Below are positions 10,500 through 19,232 of a stretch of 64,000 bases of DNA, piece after piece. The stretch is taken from contig NC_022657.1 of the NCBI RefSeq assembly GCF_000494755.1, positions 7,718,001 through 7,782,000 on the forward strand. Reading direction: 5' to 3'. The translations under genes and the position numbers were made by a program. Every line of letters starts with the position of its first letter. The first letter of the stretch is position 1. The stretch comes from Amorphoplanes friuliensis DSM 7358. GTDB lineage: Bacteria; Actinomycetota; Actinomycetes; Mycobacteriales; Micromonosporaceae. Under the pieces are notes generated by a model. The model was not told the origin of the DNA. It searched no databases and saw only the letters and a list, made by a program, of their open reading frames with translations.

Positions 10500-10540
10500 A
10501 ACGAAGCCGGTCGCGATTCGCGGCCGGCTTCGTTGTTTTT
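10500..10540 (+). terminator. intrinsic terminator of the sigma gene
   Basis: A perfect 11-bp stem (AACGAAGCCGG / CCGGCTTCGTT, 10500-10510 with 10524-10534) is followed by GTTTTT. It lies 11 bases after the sigma stop codon and is the clearest rho-independent terminator in this part of the window. Confidence 0.9.
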
Positions 10541-10572
10541 ACCCTTGCCGCCCCCGCACCGACTGCGCCAGG

Positions 10573-10935
10573 ATGCTGATCGTGAGGGCGATCAATCTTC
10601 TGCTCAGATTTGTGCTCGAACTCTGCGCCCTCGCCGCCCTCGCCTACGCCGGCTGGCAGCTGCCTGGCGCGGTCTGGCTGCGGCTGCTCGCCGCGATCGC
10701 TCTGCCTTTGGTGGCCGCGCTCGTCTGGGCACAGTGGGTGGCGCCCAAGGCGCGCCGGCCTGTTGCGGACCCGTTGCGTCTTGTACCGGAGTGGGTGGTC
10801 TTCGGTGGGGCTACGGTCGCCCTCGCGGTTACTGGTCATGTGATCCTGGCGGGGCTGCTGGCGGTGCTGGCCGCAGCGAACCGGCTCGCCCTCCACCTCT
10901 TGGGCGCACCGACCGACGACCACGCCCCCGTCTGA
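10573..10935 (+). CDS. YrdB-family DUF2568 membrane protein
   Basis: A 120-residue protein with four hydrophobic helices (about 5-25, 32-50, 72-88 and 90-108), matching the YrdB/DUF2568 integral membrane family, whose function is unknown. ATG 10573 is followed by VRAINLLLRFVLELCALAALAYAGW, typical of the family. It begins 33 bases after the sigma terminator, so it needs its own promoter. The 3' side opens into palindrome array 1. Confidence 0.75.
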   Translation: MLIVRAINLLLRFVLELCALAALAYAGWQLPGAVWLRLLAAIALPLVAALVWAQWVAPKARRPVADPLRLVPEWVVFGGATVALAVTGHVILAGLLAVLAAANRLALHLLGAPTDDHAPV

Positions 10936-11054
10936 CTCCCCCGGCCGCCTGCGGCTCACGGCGGTCGGTGATCGGCTTGAACGCGCTGCTACTCCAGCAC
11001 CCCCGACCAGCCGCGGTCTGCCCCGGCACCGTGGCCACGCCGGTCGCTCGGTCC

Positions 11055-12042
11055 GCAACTTCAAGGAAGTTGGTCCCTCATGGGCGCCTTGAAGGCCCGA
11101 CTTCCTTGAAGTTGGGCGCTCGTGGGCGCCTTGAAGGCCCAACTTCCTTGAAGTTGGGCGCTCGTGGGCGCCTTGAAGGCCCAACTTCCTTGAAGTTGGG
11201 CGCTCGTGGGCGCCTTGAAGGCCCAACTTCCTTGAAGTTGGGCGCTCGTGGGCGCCTTGAAGGCCCAACTTCCTTGAAGTTGGGCGCTCGTGGGCGCCTT
11301 GAAGGCCCAACTTCCTTGAAGTTGGGCGCTCGTGGGCGCCTTGAAGGCCCAACTTCCGTGAAGTTGTCGTCCGAGCGAGGCTCAAGTCTGTACCCAACCA
11401 GATGCCGGTCACGCCAGGCTTCGTCTGGCCTGACAGCAAGGCCCAAACCGACCTCCTGCCTCCGGCCCACAGTCACGACCCAAGCCCAGGCCCGAGCCCA
11501 AGCTCACGACCCACGGGCCACGAACCCGCGGGCCACGGGCCACGAACCCGCGGACCACGGGCCACGAACCCGCGGACCACGGGCCACGAACCCGCGGACC
11601 ACGGGCCACGGGCCACGGGCCACGGGCCACGGAGCCAAAGTCCGGGGGCCCACGGGCCTAGGCGCGACCGACGGCTGTCGACTGGCACGCAATTTCAATG
11701 AAGTTGGGCCTTCACGGGCGCCTCGAAGGCCCGACTTCACGGAAATTGGGCACCCGAGCGGGACCGGGCCCCGCCCTTGCTCACCACCGCAGGCTTTGCG
11801 CGGCATGAGAGTCGAGCACACCCGACACCTGTCGAAGCCGTCGACCGGCACGCAACTTCAAGGAAGTTGGGCCCTCGTGAGCGCGTCGAAGCACCAACTT
11901 CAAGGAAGTTGGGCCTTCAAGGCGTCCACGAGCGGCCAACTTCATGGAAGTTGGGCCTTCATGACCGTCTCGAAGCACCAACTTCAAGCAGGAAGTTGGC
12001 CCTTCATGGGCGCGTCGAAGGACCGACTTCTCCGAAGTTGGG
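11055..12042. repeat. palindrome array 1 (42-bp lattice, 15 copies)
   Basis: The core is AACTTC-N3-GAAGTT with GCCC/GGGC flanks, a 10-bp inverted repeat with a 3-base centre. Cores begin at 11057, 11099, 11141, 11183, 11225, 11267, 11309 and 11351 (exactly 42 bp apart, nearly identical units). They resume at 11691 and 11733 (42), then 11854, 11896, 11938, 11980 and 12025 (42, 42, 42, 45). The 45-bp step follows a unit with a 3-base insertion in its centre. The first block is homogenised like a recent tandem expansion; the later units have different spacers but keep the phase. Confidence 0.9.
11510..11632. repeat. 22-bp GC-rich tandem repeat
   Basis: Four near-perfect 22-bp units containing CCACGGGCCACGAACCCGCG are followed by a short 7-bp GGGCCAC repeat run. 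It lies between the two halves of array 1. It shares no sequence with the palindrome and looks like slippage-type repeat growth. Confidence 0.8.
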
Positions 12043-12293
12043 CCTTCGAGGCGGAAGTCGGGTTAGTGCCTGAGCGGACACCTGTTGCGGTGGGCTGGGC
12101 GGGGAAATGAAAGGCCGGCGCCCGTGATCGCGGTCAGGCGACAGTGGCCGGCGCACGCCCGCCTGGGGTGGGTGGCGGCAGGTCCACACGGAACGCTGGG
12201 TGCACACGCGCCGGACACCCTGCGCACCCTCGACCGGCTCCGCGAGGAGCTGCGCTGGACCGAACGCCGCTCGGCGAGTGGTTGGGGTGGGGG

Positions 12294-14840
12294 TCAGGCG
12301 GTGTGGAGGCGGCGGGGGCCGGTGTCGGGGCGGGTGCCGGGTTCGCCGAGTTCGACGGAGGCGTGCAGGACGGTGATGCCGTCGGGGCGGGCCAGGACCG
12401 GGTTGAGAGACAGGGCTCGGACCTGGGGGTGTTCGTCGGCGAGGCGGCCTACGCGTAAGAGCAGGTCGATCAGCGCTCCCCGGTCGACCGGGGCCGAGCC
12501 GCGGTAGCCGTGGAGGAGTGGCGCCGCGCGGGGTTCGTCGACCAGGGCGGCGGCCGCGCGGTCGGTCAACGGGGCGGCGCGCCAGGCGAGGTCGCCGAGG
12601 AGTTCGCTGGCTACGCCGCCTAGGCCGAAGCCGATGACCGGGCCGAAGGCTGGGTCTTCGACGACTTCGACGGTGCAGGCGACGCCTGCGGGGACCATCG
12701 ACTGGACGAGTACGTCGGGGCCGAAGGCTTGTGAGAGCTCGCTGTAGGCGGCGCGGACGTCTTCCGCGTCGGCCAGGGCGAGGCGGACCGCACCCAGGTC
12801 GATGCGGTGGCGGAGGGCTCCGCCTGCGGCTTTCAGGGCGACGGGGTAGCCGAGGGTTTCGGCTGCTGCCAGCGCCTCGTCGAGTGAGCCGGCGGAGCTG
12901 GAGGGTTCGACCTTGATGCCGTAGGCCGCGAGGAGGTCGGTCGGCGGGCCTTGCAGCTCGGGGGCGGACGGGTCCACTCCGGACAGGGCCGGGAGGGCGC
13001 CCGGGGCCTGGCGGAGCCAGTCGGCGTAGGTGGCGACGCGGCTGAGGGCTCGGACCGCCTCCTCGACCGAGGGGTAGGCCGGGACGCGGGGTGGGAGCTG
13101 CCCGAGCAGGAACGTCGCCACGGTCGGCTTTTCGCCGGCCAGCGCCACGCTGCCGAGTGCTGCCGCGAAGTCGGCGTCCTCGTCGGGGAGCTGGCCCGGG
13201 AGGGGTGGCGCGAAGACGACCACCAGCGCATCCACCCGGTCGTCGACGGCGGCGTCGGCCAGGGCGTCGGCGAAGTCGTGGGCGCCGGCCTGAGGGCTGA
13301 TGTCGCACGGGTAGCCGTCGGCGACGGTCAGGCCGGTGGCGCGGCAGGCGGCCACGGCCAGGCCGGACAGGGCCGACGAGTTGCCCACGATGGCGACGCG
13401 GCGGCCGGCGGGGAGGGGCTGGTGGGCGAGGAGGATGCCGACGTCGAAGAGTTCGGCGACGGTGTCGACCCGGATGACACCGGAACGCGCGAAGAGCGCC
13501 GTGACCGCCTTGGTGTCCGGACCGGGCAGGTCGCCCGCGAGGCCGGGTGGGCGGGTGGCCGACGCGACCGCGACCACGGGTTTGACGCGGCTCATCCGGC
13601 GGGCGAGCCGGGCGAACTTGCGGGGGTTGCCGAACGTCTCCAGGTAGAGCAGGACGGCGTCGGTGCCGGGGTCGTCCTGCCAATATTGCAGCAGGTCGTT
13701 GCCCGAGACGTCCGCGCGGTTGCCCGCCGACACGAAGCTGGACAGCCCCAGGCCGCGGCGGTCGGCCTCGGCCAGCAGCGCGACGCCCAGGGCACCGGAC
13801 TGGCTGAAGAAGCCCACCCGTCCGGCGGCCGGCAGGGCCGGGGCCAGTGTTGCGTTCAGGCGGACGGCGGGGTCGGTGTTGGCGATGCCCAGGCAGTTCG
13901 GGCCGACGACGCGCATGCCGGCGGCGTGGGCCGAGTCGATCAGCTCGCGCTGAGCCCGCGCTCCTTCCGCGCCTGCCTCGGCGAAGCCTGCGGACACCAC
14001 CACCAGGCCGCCTGCACCGGCGGCGGCTGCGTCGGCGAGGACCTCGGCGACACCCTCGGGCGGTACGGCGACCAGGGCGAGATCAACCGCAACACCGGCG
14101 GCGACGGCCGACCGGTAGGCCGGGAGTCCCGCCACGCGGTCGGCGCTGCGGTGCACGGGGACCACGGTGCCGGTGTAGCCACCGTCGCGCAGGTGGCCCA
14201 GCAACGCGGCGCCGATGCCCTGGCCGCTGGCACTCGCGCCGTACACGGCGACGGCGCGGGGGTGCAGCAGGCGGGAGATGGACCGGGCCTCGGTGCGCTG
14301 CTCGCGGCTTTCCTGGACCTCGCGGGACTTCTCGGTCGGGGCGATCGGGAACTCGAGGTGCACCACGCCGTCGGCGTACTTGCGCTGGACCTGGTAGCCG
14401 AAGTCGCTGAAGACGCGGAGCATGCCGGCGTTCTGCGGGAGGACCTCGGCGACGAAGCGGGTGATGCCGTGCTCCCGCGCCGCCTCGGCGAGGTGCTCGA
14501 GGAGGACCGAGCCGATGCCGCGGCCCTGGTGGGCGTCCTCGACGACAAAGGCGACCTCGGCCTCGGGTGCGTCGGGTCCGAGGCGCTCGTACCGGCCGAC
14601 CGCCATGATGCGCGGGCCGCTGACGATGACAAAGGCCTCGCGGTCGCGGTGGTCGACGTTGACGAAGCGGGCGAGGTCGCGTTCCGGAATGCGCGGGTAG
14701 GGAGAGAAGTAGCGCAGGTAGCGGGTGCGGTCGCTCATCCGGGAGTGGAACTCCACGATGGCCGGTGCGTCGTCGGGGCGGATGGGGCGCATGTGCACGG
14801 CGCTGCCGTCGGAGAGCAGCACGTCCGCTTCTCTGGTCAC
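12294..14840 (-). CDS. GNAT acetyltransferase fused to ADP-forming acyl-CoA synthetase (Pat-like)
   Basis: An 848-residue fusion. An N-terminal GNAT acyltransferase domain (about 15-185, with VEDAHQGRGIGSVLLEHL as the acetyl-CoA motif) is followed by the CoA-binding, ligase-CoA and C-terminal ATP-grasp domains of NDP-forming acetyl-CoA synthetase. Gammaproteobacterial Pat has the reverse order; an N-terminal GNAT is known in actinobacterial protein acyltransferases. The expected role is lysine acylation of metabolic enzymes such as acetyl-CoA synthetase. GTG 14840 has AGGGGA upstream and sits 14 bp after the acuC-like deacetylase gene, so acylase and deacylase form one operon. Confidence 0.85.
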   Translation of the reverse strand: MTREADVLLSDGSAVHMRPIRPDDAPAIVEFHSRMSDRTRYLRYFSPYPRIPERDLARFVNVDHRDREAFVIVSGPRIMAVGRYERLGPDAPEAEVAFVVEDAHQGRGIGSVLLEHLAEAAREHGITRFVAEVLPQNAGMLRVFSDFGYQVQRKYADGVVHLEFPIAPTEKSREVQESREQRTEARSISRLLHPRAVAVYGASASGQGIGAALLGHLRDGGYTGTVVPVHRSADRVAGLPAYRSAVAAGVAVDLALVAVPPEGVAEVLADAAAAGAGGLVVVSAGFAEAGAEGARAQRELIDSAHAAGMRVVGPNCLGIANTDPAVRLNATLAPALPAAGRVGFFSQSGALGVALLAEADRRGLGLSSFVSAGNRADVSGNDLLQYWQDDPGTDAVLLYLETFGNPRKFARLARRMSRVKPVVAVASATRPPGLAGDLPGPDTKAVTALFARSGVIRVDTVAELFDVGILLAHQPLPAGRRVAIVGNSSALSGLAVAACRATGLTVADGYPCDISPQAGAHDFADALADAAVDDRVDALVVVFAPPLPGQLPDEDADFAAALGSVALAGEKPTVATFLLGQLPPRVPAYPSVEEAVRALSRVATYADWLRQAPGALPALSGVDPSAPELQGPPTDLLAAYGIKVEPSSSAGSLDEALAAAETLGYPVALKAAGGALRHRIDLGAVRLALADAEDVRAAYSELSQAFGPDVLVQSMVPAGVACTVEVVEDPAFGPVIGFGLGGVASELLGDLAWRAAPLTDRAAAALVDEPRAAPLLHGYRGSAPVDRGALIDLLLRVGRLADEHPQVRALSLNPVLARPDGITVLHASVELGEPGTRPDTGPRRLHTA

Positions 14841-14854
14841 CGCTGTCCCCTGCC

Positions 14855-16048
14855 TCAGTCCCGGATGTCGTGAGGGTCGAGCCCGTGCAGCGGGAAGACC
14901 GCGCGGCGGGTCGCCATGATGGCCTTGTCGACCGGGTCGGGTGTGGTGCCCGGCTCCCAGCGCTCGACCGCCGGCTCGATGCCGTCGGTCAGCGTGGTGG
15001 GGATGCCGGTGCCGGGCCTGCGGTCGGCGGCGAGCTTGCGCCAGCCCGGCGGGGTCTCGGTGGCCGGGTCGAGGGGCGCGCCGGTGGCCACCGCGAGCAG
15101 GTGGGTCCAGGCCCGGGGCACGACCTCGACCAGGGCATATCCGCCGCCGCCGGTCGCCACCCAGCGGCCGTCGCAGAGCTCGTCGGCCAGCGATCGCAGC
15201 GCGATGTAGGCCGCGCGCTGGCCGTCGACGGAGAGCCGCAGGTCGGCGAGCGGGTCGAGGCGGTGGGCGTCGGCGCCGCACTGGGTGACGAGGATCTGCG
15301 GGGAGAAGGCGCGCAGCACCGACGGCACGATCGCGTGGAAGGCCCGCAGCCAGGCGGCGTCACCGGTGCCGGGTGGCAGCGCGACGTTGACCGCGGAGCC
15401 TTCCGCGCCCGGGCCGCCGACCTCGGTGGAAAAACCTGAGGCCCACGGGAACAGGGCGGCCGGTGACTCGTGCAGGCTGACCGTCAGGACGCGGGGATCG
15501 TCGTAGAACGCGGTCTGGACGCCGTCGCCGTGGTGGACGTCGATGTCGACATAGGCCACCCGCTGCGCGCCGAGGTCGAGGAGCCGGGCGATCGCCACCG
15601 CGGGGTCGTTGTAGACGCAGAAGCCCGCGGCACGAGCCGCCATCGCGTGATGCAGCCCACCCGAGACGTTGACCGCGCGGGTGGCCGCGCCGCTCCAGAC
15701 GGCCTCGGCCGCGGCCAGGGTGGCGCCGCAGATGCGGGCGCTGGCCTCGTGCATCCCGTCGAAGACGGGGTTGTCCGGGGTGTTGAGACCCCAGCCCCGG
15801 AAGAACGGGTCGTGCGGCGCGATGCGGACCGCCTCGAGATAGTCGGGCCGGTGCACGCGGATCAGCGCCGCGTCGTCGGCCGGCTCCGGGACCAGCAACT
15901 GCACCCCGGCTCGGTCGAGAACACCGAGCTCACGGGCGAGCGCCATGGTGAGCTCGATCCGGACCGGATCCATCGGGTGGTCACCCATGTCGTAGGCGAG
16001 CAGAGCCTCGTCCCACACCACTGCCGTCGACTCCGCCATGCCCGTCAT
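14855..16048 (-). CDS. acuC: AcuC-type zinc-dependent deacetylase
   Basis: A 397-residue class I HDAC-like enzyme. It has the active-site His pair (GGLHHAMAARA), zinc ligands in DIDVHHGDGV and GADAHRLDPL, and the catalytic-loop tyrosine in GGGGYAL. AcuC in Bacillus deacetylates acetyl-CoA synthetase. The ATG at 16048 is chosen; ATG 16039 is equally possible because neither has a strong ribosome site. It is the first gene of the operon with the GNAT/acyl-CoA-synthetase fusion. Confidence 0.9.
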   Translation of the reverse strand: MTGMAESTAVVWDEALLAYDMGDHPMDPVRIELTMALARELGVLDRAGVQLLVPEPADDAALIRVHRPDYLEAVRIAPHDPFFRGWGLNTPDNPVFDGMHEASARICGATLAAAEAVWSGAATRAVNVSGGLHHAMAARAAGFCVYNDPAVAIARLLDLGAQRVAYVDIDVHHGDGVQTAFYDDPRVLTVSLHESPAALFPWASGFSTEVGGPGAEGSAVNVALPPGTGDAAWLRAFHAIVPSVLRAFSPQILVTQCGADAHRLDPLADLRLSVDGQRAAYIALRSLADELCDGRWVATGGGGYALVEVVPRAWTHLLAVATGAPLDPATETPPGWRKLAADRRPGTGIPTTLTDGIEPAVERWEPGTTPDPVDKAIMATRRAVFPLHGLDPHDIRD

Positions 16049-16208
16049 GCTGCCACGGCGGCCTGACATTTTGCGGGGACGCCGGTCCCGCCAGTTGCAC
16101 CATTCGGGCAATGGACGCCGCGGGTCCGGTAGGGTCACTTGACCCACCTCGTCGGCGCGAAGTCAACCCCCGGCTGCGAGGTAATATCGCTGCTGGGAGG
16201 GCCGCACC

Positions 16209-16907
16209 GTGAATGATCTCGTCGACACCACCGAGATGTACCTACGCACGATCCTCGAACTCGAGGAAGAAGGCGTTCCGCCGCTGCGCGCGCGCATCGC
16301 CGAACGCCTGCACCAGAGCGGACCTACCGTCAGTCAGACCGTCGCCCGGATGGAACGGGACGGCCTGCTCACCGTCGAGAACGACCGCCACCTGCTCCTG
16401 ACCGAGGAGGGCAGGGTGGCCGCCGTCGCCGTCATGCGCAAGCACCGCCTGGCGGAGTTGTTGCTGGTCAACGTCATCGGCATGCCCTACGAGGAGGCGC
16501 ACGAAGAGGCCTGCCGGTGGGAGCACGTGATGAGCGACTCCGTCGAGCGCAAGGTCTACGAGCTGCTCAACAAGCCGACCCGCTCGCCGTACGGCAACCC
16601 GATCCCGGGGCTCGAGGTTCTGGGCCTGCCCGCCGAGGAGCCGCTCGGCAGCAGCTCGACCGTCATCAATTCCGGCGAGCGCAATCTGGCGTTCCCGGGT
16701 CTGAGCGGCAGTGTGGTCGTGCGGCGGATCTGCGAGAGCGTGCAGACCAACGCGGGTGTGCTGCGCCAGCTGCACGCTGCGGGAATAGACCCGGGCGCGA
16801 CGGTCACCGTGGCGCAGGAGCGCGACGGTGTGACCATCGACCGGTCCGGCGACAAGATCCGGCTGCCGCGTGAGGTCGCGTCGCGGGTGTTCGTCGACGC
16901 CCGCTGA
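16209..16907 (+). CDS. DtxR/IdeR-type metal-dependent repressor
   Basis: A 232-residue repressor with an N-terminal winged helix (PTVSQTVARMERDGLL), dimerisation domain and C-terminal SH3-like domain. The metal ligands match the DtxR numbering: Met10, His79 and Glu83 (HRLAE), and His98, Cys102, Glu105 and His106 (HEEACRWEH). Both metal sites are therefore complete and iron is the likely co-repressor. GTG 16209 has a GGGAGGG ribosome site. Length and site 2 cysteine favour IdeR/DtxR over the manganese-sensing MntR. Confidence 0.92.
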   Translation: MNDLVDTTEMYLRTILELEEEGVPPLRARIAERLHQSGPTVSQTVARMERDGLLTVENDRHLLLTEEGRVAAVAVMRKHRLAELLLVNVIGMPYEEAHEEACRWEHVMSDSVERKVYELLNKPTRSPYGNPIPGLEVLGLPAEEPLGSSSTVINSGERNLAFPGLSGSVVVRRICESVQTNAGVLRQLHAAGIDPGATVTVAQERDGVTIDRSGDKIRLPREVASRVFVDAR

Positions 16908-16919
16908 CACGGACCGGGG

Positions 16920-17474
16920 TCAGCCCCCGGTGGTGTCCATCGCCTTGGCGAGGGAGAGCAGTTTCGGCGACATCTGTTTGACGTCGTCGCCGGACGCCTC
17001 CTTCGCGAAGGTGAAGCGCAGTGTCTGCAGCTGCGCCGCCTCGCTGAGCCAGCCGATCTCCACGGTCGGGCCGTGGCCGCCCGTGGCCTTGCTGATCAGG
17101 CGATAGCCGGCCTTGCCGAGACCCTTGACCTTGGTGGCCTTCTTCGGGGTGAGCTCCTCGGTGAAGAGGTCGGCGTCGGCCTTGGTGCTTTCCACCACCG
17201 AGAGCGCCAGGTACGGCCAGTCGTCGCGTTCCGTCTGCACCACGCAGGTGGAGGTGTCGTCGATCTGATCGGCCGCGGCGACGTTGAACTTCACGCCGAG
17301 CTTCTCCTCGATGAACGCGTAGTCCCAGAGGATGCAGGCGCCACCGGCCGAGGCCGCGGGCTGCTGCACGATCTGTACCGGGGGCAGGGTGGCCGCGTCG
17401 GCCTCTTTGTCGGTGCAGCCCGCGAGGGCGAGCAGTGCCACGGCGGCGCCGAGGGCGAAGAGACGCGAACGCAC
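16920..17474 (-). CDS. predicted lipoprotein
   Basis: A 184-residue exported lipoprotein. It has an n-region MRSRLF, a hydrophobic core and the lipobox LAGC, with Cys about residue 17. The mature part has two further cysteines (GGACILWDY and STCVVQTE) that could form a disulphide. The family is not recognised with confidence; the layout recalls DUF3558-type actinobacterial lipoproteins. GTG 17474 has GGGAGGA six bases upstream. It ends 12 bp from the stop of the DtxR gene. Confidence 0.75.
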   Translation of the reverse strand: MRSRLFALGAAVALLALAGCTDKEADAATLPPVQIVQQPAASAGGACILWDYAFIEEKLGVKFNVAAADQIDDTSTCVVQTERDDWPYLALSVVESTKADADLFTEELTPKKATKVKGLGKAGYRLISKATGGHGPTVEIGWLSEAAQLQTLRFTFAKEASGDDVKQMSPKLLSLAKAMDTTGG

Positions 17475-17538
17475 CAGTGTCCTCCCGATAATTCGGGGCA
17501 CACCGTACTTCGTGCGGGGGCAGGGGCGAAAGTCCGCC

Positions 17539-17772
17539 TCAGGCGTCGTCGACGTACGGACAGTGACGACAGCCACGTCCGCAGCAGGTGCCGCGCTTGG
17601 CGAGGAAGCCGGCGGTCAGGACAAAAAGGCCGGTGTCCGGGTCGGGATAGCCGGCTTGTCCCGCCTCGAGAGCGGCGGCGTGGGCTTCGAGAATGTCGGT
17701 ACGGCGGGGATGGGCCGGGGAGAGCCGGGCGGGATGCGGCTCGGTGAGTGCCCGCGGTGCCCGCTTGTCCAT
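17539..17772 (-). CDS. DUF5522 small cysteine-rich protein
   Basis: A 77-residue protein ending in CCGRGCRHCPY, the cysteine cluster of the DUF5522 family, which suggests metal binding; its function is unknown. The ATG at 17772 (or GTG 17775) follows a TACGCT -10-like hexamer by six bases, so the mRNA may be leaderless. It is divergent from the helix-turn-helix gene at 17832, with a perfect palindrome between them. Confidence 0.8.
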   Translation of the reverse strand: MDKRAPRALTEPHPARLSPAHPRRTDILEAHAAALEAGQAGYPDPDTGLFVLTAGFLAKRGTCCGRGCRHCPYVDDA

Positions 17773-17790
17773 CACCGCAGCGTAGCCGTC

Positions 17791-17817
17791 GCTACTTGAC
17801 AGCTGATGTCAAGTAGC
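17791..17817. promoter_or_regulatory. perfect 11-5-11 palindrome in a divergent promoter
   Basis: GCTACTTGACA and its exact inverse TGTCAAGTAGC are separated by five bases, 14 bp before the GTG of the helix-turn-helix gene and about 18 bp before the DUF5522 start. Each arm contains TTGACA, a consensus -35 hexamer, on opposite strands. This is a strong candidate operator controlling both genes. Confidence 0.75.
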
Positions 17818-17831
17818 GGAACGATGGCCGG

Positions 17832-18287
17832 GTGCCGTCGAAGAAGGAGCTGGTGGAGCAGATCGTGCGGCTGCTCGACATCCGCCTGCTCGACCCGCTC
17901 GAGGTCCTCCTCGAGGGCGACGACGCGGTCGAGGCGCTGCGCCGCCTGGTCCGGGTCCGCGCCGCCCGCTGGGCCGACCAGATGCACGACGGTGACGACG
18001 TCACGGCGGCGGGTGCGGCGATCCGGCTGATCGCCACGCTCTACCCGGACGACCGCGCCTTCGACCCGCCGGTGGACTGGTGGCGCACACCGCTGGGCGC
18101 GGTGGTCGCCCGCCGGGTCGGCCATCCGGCCGCGGAGTCGGTCTCGTACGCGACGGCCGGCGCGATGCTCGGCATCACCCGCCAGGGAGTCCACGACCTG
18201 GTCCGCCGCGGACGGCTCCCCCGCCACCCCGACGGCGGAGTCCCGTCGGCGGCCGTCCGCGAACGCCTGCTCGCTCAACCCGAATGA
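17832..18287 (+). CDS. small helix-turn-helix protein (putative autoregulator)
   Basis: A 151-residue protein. The C-terminal 50 residues read as an excisionase/MerR-like helix-turn-helix (SYATAGAMLGITRQGVHDLVRRGRL). The N-terminal two-thirds is helical and of no family I recognise. GTG 17832 lies just downstream of the palindrome at 17791-17817, which suits autoregulation. The alpha/beta hydrolase follows after 21 bp and is probably co-transcribed. Confidence 0.7.
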   Translation: MPSKKELVEQIVRLLDIRLLDPLEVLLEGDDAVEALRRLVRVRAARWADQMHDGDDVTAAGAAIRLIATLYPDDRAFDPPVDWWRTPLGAVVARRVGHPAAESVSYATAGAMLGITRQGVHDLVRRGRLPRHPDGGVPSAAVRERLLAQPE

Positions 18288-18308
18288 TTACCCGCTGGGA
18301 GTTCTGTT

Positions 18309-19223
18309 GTGATCAACGATCGTCTGATCGACGCCGGCCAGCTGCCCATCGCGGTCCGCGACTTCGGTGGTGACCAGCCGCCGTTGCTGCTGCTGCACGG
18401 CGCCGGCGGGAACCTCGCGATGATGACCACGCTCGCCCGCGCACTGCGGCCACGGCACCGGGTCATCACCATGGACCTGCGGGGGCACGGGCGTTCCGGT
18501 GACGGGGCGTGGTCGTGGGATGCCGGGCTGGGGGACATCGCTGCTGTGACCGTACAGATGGAATTGGATCGGCCTGCGGTTGTCGGTCATTCCTTCGGGG
18601 GGATGCTGGCCACGCTGTGGGGTCAGCGGCATCCGGAGTCGCCCGGGGTGGTCAACCTCGACGGGAATCCGACGCCGGCGCGGCCCGATCAGCTGCCCGG
18701 GTTCGACGCCGGCCAGGCGACCGCCGAGCTGGCGCGACTGACCGCGGCGTTCGACTCGATGCACGCCGGGATGGGTGCCACGATCCCGGCCGAAACGCTG
18801 CCCGACCTGGTCGAACGTCAGCAGATGGCCGCCCGCGACATGGGCGCCAACGAGAAGGTGTGGATCGAGGGCTTCCGTCGCAACCTCGTCCACAAGGACG
18901 GCGAGACGACCATGCGGCCGTCGGCCGAGACCGCCGGTTCGATCCGCTCCCTGATGGCCGAGCTTGATCTCGGACCCGTGTACGCGTCGACGCCGTCACC
19001 GACCCTCGCGGTCCTGGCCACGCGGGACATCCCGGCCCAGGAACCGTTCGAGGAGCTGTACGCGGCGTACCGGAAGTTCCTCGTGGAGCAGGCCGCGGCG
19101 GCGGCGAAGGCGAACCCGCGGATGCGCTACCTGCAGCTCCACGACGCGTCGCACGCGATGGAGATCGAGCAGCCGGCGCTGCTCGCCTCCCTGATCGGCG
19201 ACTTCCTGAGCGGCGGCCACTGA
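18309..19223 (+). CDS. alpha/beta hydrolase
   Basis: A 304-residue alpha/beta-hydrolase. It has the oxyanion HGAGGN motif, the nucleophile elbow VVGHSFGGM (Ser about 97) and a C-terminal HDASHAMEIEQP catalytic histidine. The acid is probably the Asp of ATRDIPAQ. The substrate is unknown. GTG 18309 has GGGAG upstream. The gene ends 9 bp from the stop of the convergent MFS gene. Confidence 0.85.
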   Translation: MINDRLIDAGQLPIAVRDFGGDQPPLLLLHGAGGNLAMMTTLARALRPRHRVITMDLRGHGRSGDGAWSWDAGLGDIAAVTVQMELDRPAVVGHSFGGMLATLWGQRHPESPGVVNLDGNPTPARPDQLPGFDAGQATAELARLTAAFDSMHAGMGATIPAETLPDLVERQQMAARDMGANEKVWIEGFRRNLVHKDGETTMRPSAETAGSIRSLMAELDLGPVYASTPSPTLAVLATRDIPAQEPFEELYAAYRKFLVEQAAAAAKANPRMRYLQLHDASHAMEIEQPALLASLIGDFLSGGH

Positions 19224-19232
19224 CCCGATCGG

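Larger units (their letters stand above)
10936..12293. other. gene-poor convergent gap holding palindrome array 1
   Basis: This 1.36-kb gap between convergent genes contains 15 copies of the window-wide palindrome, a separate 22-bp tandem repeat and no convincing gene. Reading frames stay open through it on both strands only because the repeat period, 42 bp, is a multiple of three. The last 170 bases (about 12124-12293) encode a weakly protein-like + strand stretch (DTLRTLDRLREELRW). It runs into the end of the opposite gene and could be a gene remnant; I do not call it. Confidence 0.7.

Noticed and set aside
10494..12110. Long + strand reading frame with 14-residue peptide repeats across array 1
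   Set aside because: The frame is kept open by the 42-bp period on both strands, begins inside the sigma terminator region and has no family match or ribosome site; array 3 with an 85-bp period cannot code in the same way.
12124..12507. Small + strand gene after array 1
   Set aside because: It reads plausibly for about 50 residues but lacks a ribosome site, then runs antisense into the acyltransferase fusion gene; at most a remnant.
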